A DNA stretch of 64,000 nt from Entomortierella parvispora (Eukaryota > Mortierellomycota > Mortierellomycetes > Mortierellales > Mortierellaceae). Both the position numbers and the translations under genes were made by a program. How positions within the stretch are numbered: the first letter of the stretch is position 1; each line of letters begins with the position of its first letter. The stretch spans positions 682,001 through 746,000 of the forward strand of contig OY752143.1 in NCBI GenBank assembly GCA_963573315.1, in the 5' to 3' direction. The notes under the pieces were generated by a model. The model ran no database searches and was not told the origin of the DNA. It saw only the letters and a program-made list of their open reading frames with translations. Positions 58,410 to 64,000 of this stretch are shown here, piece by piece.

Positions 58410-60074
58410 TAAAAAGGGCATTGAATAGTAAAAGAACAAGAAGAAGAGGAAAAAAGAGGTGACAGAGATGATGAAGGCAATTGACAACGGACAAATGGAC
58501 AGCCTGACAAGGAGACAGAACGACTACTCCTCCGTGGGGCGATCGACACACCAGCCCAACAAGAAACCAGACAACACAACCCCTCCTCCCTTTTTTTTTC
58601 TTTGGAGACCATATATAAACGGGAAGGTCGTAAGCAAAAAGCTCGACTTTCCGTGCATTCTTTCCTTGTTCTCATCCTCTATCCCCTGTTCTTCTCCACC
58701 CCTCTTTTTCTCTTCTTCCTCCTCTCCAACAGCCTCTACTGCTTTCAAGGCATCACGAACGGCACCAATCACCACCACGGTATCCGCATCAACCCCGACT
58801 CCGCCATTGTCGCGTGAACAAGCGCCGCCACCGGCAAGCTCGACGTCGAAACATCTCCAACAATCTTGTCAGAGTCATCCTCTGTAAAAGCACCGATCGT
58901 GTTCACAGAGACAGAAACAGGGACGGCAGCGACAACAGCAACCATCACAAGCAGTTTCCTCCGTGCTTTGACCTCCTTTTATGTGACCCTATCCTTCAGC
59001 TCTCGACCCTCGCAGAGCCCGCGTTAAGGAGTACCATTGCAATGCTATCAACCACAGAAAGCCCGATGAGGATGCCCCCGATCTCGGGTGTCGTATCGGT
59101 GACAACAGTCTCCACAAGACAAGCTTTGGGTACAAACAAACATGGCAAAGCTGACCACGGTGTCAACAACCACGGCGACCATGGCGTTTCGTCGGTTGCT
59201 ACTGCTACCAGCGGTTGTGACCCTCCCTTTCGATCTCCTCTTCCTCCCTCACCTCCTTCCTCTTCTCCTGTGGCAGCTGCAGCTCTCGTGTGTGTATCCG
59301 ACGAAACGACCTGCTGTCCAGGATCCGTATCCGTAATCAATGCCATGGGGTCAGCAAGAGCAGCAAGGTCATTATGCCCATTGTCTTGGACTACTCTCCC
59401 ACGAACGGACAATGCTGGCCCGGAGAGTCCTGATATTCCCTGCAATGCCTGTGCGCCTGTGCGACGACTCTTTCAGGCTGCATCAATGTCGTCGTCGCCT
59501 TCAACCCCTTTGAATGTATGGGACTGGGATGTTTTTGTGCTGCAAACCCGAACTCTTGGGCATGTTCCACGGTCAAGTCCACGGCGGTCACGAACACCAA
59601 GAGGGCCCCTCTTGCGCTCTGTCTGTCTCTCGCACTCGCTCCCCTCTTCGCGACCTCTGCGGCTGGCCACAAGGGGGCACCTCTCGGACCAAAGTAAGTT
59701 CTGTCTTTAGGACTTCTCTCCCGCTCGCCAATGTCTCTCTGCCTCCCTGGACTTTTTCGCCATTGTGCGCCCGTCTCTCTTTCTCTCTCTCTTTCTCTCT
59801 CTCTCTATTTCTTTCTTTCTCTCTCTTTTTCTTTCTCTCAATCAACCCGTCTCCTCACTTTTCACTTTAATTGTCCTCGTCTCTCTCTCTCTGTCTGTCT
59901 TTCTCCTCTCCTCTCCTCTCCTTCTGTTCTCATATCGGTGTCTTTTGCTCCTGCCTGTCTGCTAACCCAAATCTTTCCTCTCACATCCGCATCGTATCGC
60001 ATCGTATAAAACCCTTTCATAAAACGCGCTCTCTCTCATTCTCCTCACGCACATCGGCTACGTACGGCCCAGTC
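58410..60074. other. Low-complexity spacer with CT microsatellite
   Basis: About 1.7 kb upstream of the next gene. Several frames stay open but read Thr/Ser/Pro or Arg/His-biased sequence without family resemblance. One or more exons of an unrecognised gene cannot be excluded at 58730-59700. A long CT/TTTC microsatellite spans about 59772-59840, and C/T richness continues to the start of the next gene. Confidence 0.4.
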
Positions 60075-62432
60075 ATGGATCAAACACTGAATCTTCAAGA
60101 TCAGGTCTGTTCCCTGGATCATCCATTGATCCACCGTCAACGAATGTCTTTCCCAAGACGCGCTGAATCTGTCCCGCCATACCTGGAGGGGGCCATTGAG
60201 CCTGCATCGCTGGGTACTGTCGGTCTTTTAACTGACCAGGAGGATCGCCATCCTGAGAATAATGGTCGCACACAAGCACCTCTGCACATGGCACCCTCAA
60301 TTCCCACCGTCTCAACCCCCAAACCCTATGGCCGACTTTCAAACAGGAAGAGACGGGTCAGAAGCTGGGACAGCCAAGGCGATAGTCGTGGTCCAGAGCA
60401 ACCGTTACAGCCCCTACAGCAGCCACAACCCCACCTGTATACAACACATTCATGTACACATTCACAGTCGGTCCAGCCTTGGTTCGTTCTAGCCGAACAA
60501 CTTTGGGGGTCGCTGGTAGATGCAGCTCACCAGAATCAAGAGCAAGTGGTCGTGGAGAGCTTGCATAAAGAGATTGTCTCCGTTAGAACCGCCTCTCCTG
60601 CCGCTGCTGCTGCTGCTGCTTGGTGCCCCTTGCTTCAGAATGGTCCTTCTGCGACCGTGCACAAGAAGAAGCATCACGGCGGTACAAAGCCAATGTGGGC
60701 CAAGTCGAATCTTGTCTCCGTTCGTTCTGCTTTGCCAGAGGACGCCTGTGCTTGGATAGGGTCGGATGATGGAGGACACACAATAACGGGAGGAAGTCGT
60801 CGCCTCCAAAATATGGAAGTTATGGAACTTCCTCCATACCTGCAAAATGCAGATACCACACCAAGAACCACATCGGAGGCGGTTTTCAGGACAGGGGCAT
60901 CAACAACAACATCAACAACAATAGCGACAGTAACACTAACACCCGTAACAGCGACTGCAACAGCAAGATCGCCGGCTTCACCGTTGGCACATCGTCATCG
61001 ACTCGGACAAACATACCAAGACCCAAGTCTTTCTTCCTACATCTCCTCCATCCCCTCCATCACCACCACGTCAAGGGCACCCGCATCTCCTCCCCTATCC
61101 TCTCTCTCTTCTTCTACATCATCTTCCTCCCCTTCATCGACCTCGTCATCGTCATCACCATTGTCCTCGTCATTACCATCCTCATATCGAGAAAAACAGC
61201 CGCGAGTGCGGACAACCATCCACGCAAGGACACTGCAATCAATTCCTGCGACGGGCGCAGCCTTTGATGGGGACAATGGGAGCGGCGGCCAAGTGGATGG
61301 CGATGGTGGTGGTGGTGGCGGCGGTCGTGATACAGGCGTCTCTTTGGTTCAGGGGGCAAACAATGGTGTCGCGGTGAATGTCTTCACTGGCACAAGCCCC
61401 TCCTCCGCGGACAGCAACACAAACACACCGTCCGAGGTCTACAACCGAGGAGATCAAGTGTACGAGAGCGGTCAAAGCGTTCGTGCCCATCGTCAACAAC
61501 CAGACCTGCACCACAACAATAGCAGCATAAGCAGCAGCAACCACTCCCTTGCGGTATCGCCGCAGTCAGGATTCACCCGTGATGGGGAATGGGTCACAGG
61601 CCAGGACCATGAGCGTCACCGGGCTTTAGGCATGATAGTTGGTTGTGAGGACGGATTTCATTTCCATCCCCTCGACACGCACTGTCCACACGACCGTCGC
61701 GTCCCTACCCTGGCGGGTCAGGATGACAGTGAAACAGAGCTCGATTGCATCTCTCCTGGTGTCACCGTCCGTGTGTCGCCGCCCGGGTCCGCAGCGACTG
61801 CATCCATGACGATGATGTCGAGGACTCTGCCCTTTACGCCACCGCCACTGTGGTCCGTGAGCGGTGAGCAGCGGAGGACCACTGTCCCCTTGGTTCTGCC
61901 TGCTGGTTCAACTATGATGAGCAGAGCCTTTCCGACCTTACCTGCCACTCCTCTCGCCAATGAACCGATTGCGCACCAGATCCGAAGGATTCAAATGCCG
62001 CTGATAGAGCAATTGCAACGCCAGTACGAGGAACAGATTGAACGACAACGATCTGTTCTTGAACAGAGTCATCTCGAAGAGGAGGTGCAGGAGGTGATAT
62101 CTACTCCACCTCTTCCAGCCTCGGTTCATCCAATGTTGGCATTGTCGGTGCCCATGTCCAGACAACCCGCTTTAGGTTTTGGAGGAGAATGGAGGCACGC
62201 TCAGCGACAAGTCCCGTCGCTGCAATCGCCACTGCCAGTATTACCTCAGCGGTCCACTCTATATGCATTTGAATCGACTACCTCTCTTCGTTCTTCTTCT
62301 TTCTCTTCTGCGGTGGTTCCTGAAAGTCATCGATTGCAAGGGTCGAACACGCTTTACCAGGACTATGAAGGCGGAGCCCTTCGCCCGCACGAAAGATGGC
62401 GTCGCGGTGACAATGAGATGCTTGGAAGATAG
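60075..62432 (+). CDS. Long disordered hypothetical protein
   Basis: A single-exon frame of 785 residues from ATG 60075; the frame is open further upstream through C/T-rich sequence that is probably 5' UTR. I do not recognise it. Composition changes along its length: Arg/Pro-rich start, an Ala8 run near residue 180, Thr-rich near 285-305, a Ser/Pro-rich block (about 345-375), a Gly run near 415, then Asn/Ser. Near 635-680 there is a Gln/Glu-rich helix (LIEQLQRQYEEQIERQRSVL) that could form a coiled coil. No signal peptide, membrane segment or catalytic motif is visible. Length without stops argues for coding. A regulatory or scaffold role is only a guess. Confidence 0.6.
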   Translation: MDQTLNLQDQVCSLDHPLIHRQRMSFPRRAESVPPYLEGAIEPASLGTVGLLTDQEDRHPENNGRTQAPLHMAPSIPTVSTPKPYGRLSNRKRRVRSWDSQGDSRGPEQPLQPLQQPQPHLYTTHSCTHSQSVQPWFVLAEQLWGSLVDAAHQNQEQVVVESLHKEIVSVRTASPAAAAAAAWCPLLQNGPSATVHKKKHHGGTKPMWAKSNLVSVRSALPEDACAWIGSDDGGHTITGGSRRLQNMEVMELPPYLQNADTTPRTTSEAVFRTGASTTTSTTIATVTLTPVTATATARSPASPLAHRHRLGQTYQDPSLSSYISSIPSITTTSRAPASPPLSSLSSSTSSSSPSSTSSSSSPLSSSLPSSYREKQPRVRTTIHARTLQSIPATGAAFDGDNGSGGQVDGDGGGGGGGRDTGVSLVQGANNGVAVNVFTGTSPSSADSNTNTPSEVYNRGDQVYESGQSVRAHRQQPDLHHNNSSISSSNHSLAVSPQSGFTRDGEWVTGQDHERHRALGMIVGCEDGFHFHPLDTHCPHDRRVPTLAGQDDSETELDCISPGVTVRVSPPGSAATASMTMMSRTLPFTPPPLWSVSGEQRRTTVPLVLPAGSTMMSRAFPTLPATPLANEPIAHQIRRIQMPLIEQLQRQYEEQIERQRSVLEQSHLEEEVQEVISTPPLPASVHPMLALSVPMSRQPALGFGGEWRHAQRQVPSLQSPLPVLPQRSTLYAFESTTSLRSSSFSSAVVPESHRLQGSNTLYQDYEGGALRPHERWRRGDNEMLGR

Positions 62433-63331
62433 TTCTCTGTGAAGCCCACCCTCCTTCGCCTTTCTCATCTTCTTGTTTTCCCTCGTTTTGCTGTGTACAC
62501 TAAATTTGTTTTTTTTTTAAAAAAAAAAAGCATTGTTCCTTGTGTAAAACCATGCTTCAAGGAGGAGCATGCAGGGCAAAGCCAATGTTTGTGTTCCCTC
62601 GTGTTACTCACGATAACAGCGTGATTTCTCAATTGGACCTAGTGAACAAGAATGTTGCTGAGTCAACCCCCCCAACAACCTCTTTTTTTCTCTCTTTGGT
62701 CCAAGTATCCATCGTTTATCGCCAGAGAACGACGGTGCTCAGACTTTTTCTAGCCCGATCTTGCACCTCCCTCGATTCATCCAGGTCAGCTTGTCAATCA
62801 TCTGTTTTTTTTGGCAGTCAATGGCGACATTTTGTTGCTTTGCTTTTGTGTGAGTGTGGGAACGGACGACTTTTTAACAATACGAAAGAATGGGTGAGAC
62901 GATATCGATCAAAATGTGTTTGTGCCTTTTAAGCGACAGCAACTTGAGCTTAGACTTGGCCAATGAAACCTGGGAGCAGGAAACACGAGGGATAGATGCG
63001 AGTGTTATGGAGACGGGTAGGAATGAGGGAATGATAGAAAAGGGCCCTTGCAACCAACAGGACAGTCAGCCTGTTTCTTGGATTTTCAAAAAGGCAAGGT
63101 TTAGTTCTCTGCTCTCTTCGACACCTTTCTTACGCTATTCATCTCACTTTTTTTCGAAGTTGCATTGGAAAAAAATGAATCCCTCAAGTCCACCTGAACG
63201 CTGTTTATCGAAACAGCCTCTTGATATCGCCTGTTGAAGACACTGGGCTCCATCGTCTTGTGTAGGTTTTTTTATTACATGTTTTTCTTTAAGCAGGTCC
63301 TGCTTACTTCAGATATAGAAGAATACCATGC
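62433..63331. other. Convergent spacer
   Basis: About 900 bp between converging genes: T/A homopolymers near 62511-62530, otherwise mixed sequence with short ORFs. No gene recognised. Confidence 0.5.
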
Positions 63332-63932
63332 TTACACCACGCTGTACTCTGTTGGCGTCAGAGTGGATTGTTTCGAAAAGTGAACGCTAGATCCATCAGC
63401 GACTTGTGCGACAGAGATCACCTAGAGTAAAAAAAAAGAAGGGAAGTAAAAACAACATAAGGTAAGAAACTGAGAACGAGGAGCAAAGACACTGATCCAA
63501 GATGAATGAAAGCGGTTTCACTTACATCAACATCGCAAATGAGACGCTCGCTTTCAAACTGCACCGAAACAGGGAAGAAGCTTTCCGTATCCTCGCCTTC
63601 GCAATTGAATTCCAAGCTACCAGAAGGATTTGAGGAGTCGATAGAAGGCAATTGCCAGATCAACAGCCCCTGTTGACGATCCACCATGTACTCGCCATCC
63701 ACTTCTCCGACCGTTGGACTAGCTCCTTGTCTGTAAATGAAATAAAATGGTTAAACGTCAAGCTTCCTTTTTGAACACCAATACATCCATGTACTCATTC
63801 AGATCGCAGAGATAACTTACGGAAGGGGAATCATAATGTTGACGTTTTTGAACTCCATCTCCTCATTCTCCAATTGGTATTCAATGTTGACATCACTTGA
63901 GCCATCGCCGGCAGGAGAAGGCCAGCAGTTGA
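63332..63932 (-). CDS. RET2: Coatomer delta subunit, C-terminal exons
   Basis: C-terminal part of delta-COP, a subunit of the COPI coat for Golgi-to-ER transport. Visible exons are 63932-63821, 63730-63526 and 63421-63332 (about 135 residues); the 5' part lies beyond the window. The mu-homology-domain end is plain: NCWPSPAGDGSSDVNIEYQL, MIPLP joined across an intron, EVDGEYMVDRQQGLLIWQLP, PSGSLEFNCEGED, FFPVSVQFESERLICDVDV and a closing TPTEYSVV. Each block matches delta-COP of other eukaryotes. Three phase-consistent introns support the reading. The intron before 63932 starts outside the window or at its very edge. Confidence 0.94.
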
Positions 63933-64000
63933 CTACAAAGAAAAGACAGAAAAAAATTAGACTCGATTACACAAGAAATTTCCAGGTGCCATCAATATGA

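Noticed and set aside
59871..60074. N-terminal extension of the disordered protein with a hydrophobic Ser/Leu start
   Set aside because: The frame is a translation of a CT microsatellite region; the first plausible start is ATG 60075.

Overview
The window is nuclear DNA of a filamentous fungus. Nearly every gene is split by short GT-AG introns and has a recognisable eukaryotic product. Compact housekeeping genes, F-box/LRR proteins, disordered low-complexity proteins and C/T-rich or homopolymer spacers suggest an early-diverging Mucoromycota species, most likely of the Mortierella type. That placement is inference and was not tested by any search. Exon borders were read by eye from GT/AG signals, reading-frame continuity and remembered family alignments.

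Layout, 1-26951. A cytochrome b5-acyl-CoA dehydrogenase fusion on the minus strand runs off the left edge. A Nudix hydrolase (+) and GPI11 (-) converge. An RS-rich NFKBIL1-like gene (-) and ELP3 (+) diverge from a 153-bp spacer. STEEP1 (-), a chromodomain protein (+) and a large PX-PB1 scaffold (-) follow. After a repeat-bearing gene-poor stretch come the CCA-adding enzyme (-), SLX9 (+), a heme oxygenase (+) and dolichyldiphosphatase CAX4 (-).

Layout, about 27000-40618. This is the unusual part: an accessory cluster of GDSH-motif, PC-esterase/Cas1-like type II membrane proteins. It holds two intact intronless genes (31800-33977 and 38417-40618), one nearly complete copy broken by a frameshift (28299-30451) and two decayed copies (27020-27600 and 36910-38020). 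An FkbM-type methyltransferase with a membrane anchor lies inside it. The decayed copies share flanking sequence with the larger ones, so they look like local segmental duplications. I infer a Golgi glycan-decorating (acylating or methylating) gene cluster under birth-and-death turnover.

Layout, 40808-64000. An F-box/LRR gene (-) and RER1 (+) diverge. TLG2/syntaxin-16 (+) converges with a large HRI-like eIF2-alpha kinase (-). PIF1 helicase (+), a low-complexity region with one doubtful ORF, a long disordered protein (+) and the 3' end of delta-COP RET2 (-) complete the window. Several products serve the secretory pathway (GPI11, CAX4, RER1, TLG2, RET2) or tRNA biology and translation (ELP3, CCA1, SLX9, HRI-like kinase). 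Nothing suggests they form one cluster; this is ordinary gene neighbourhood.
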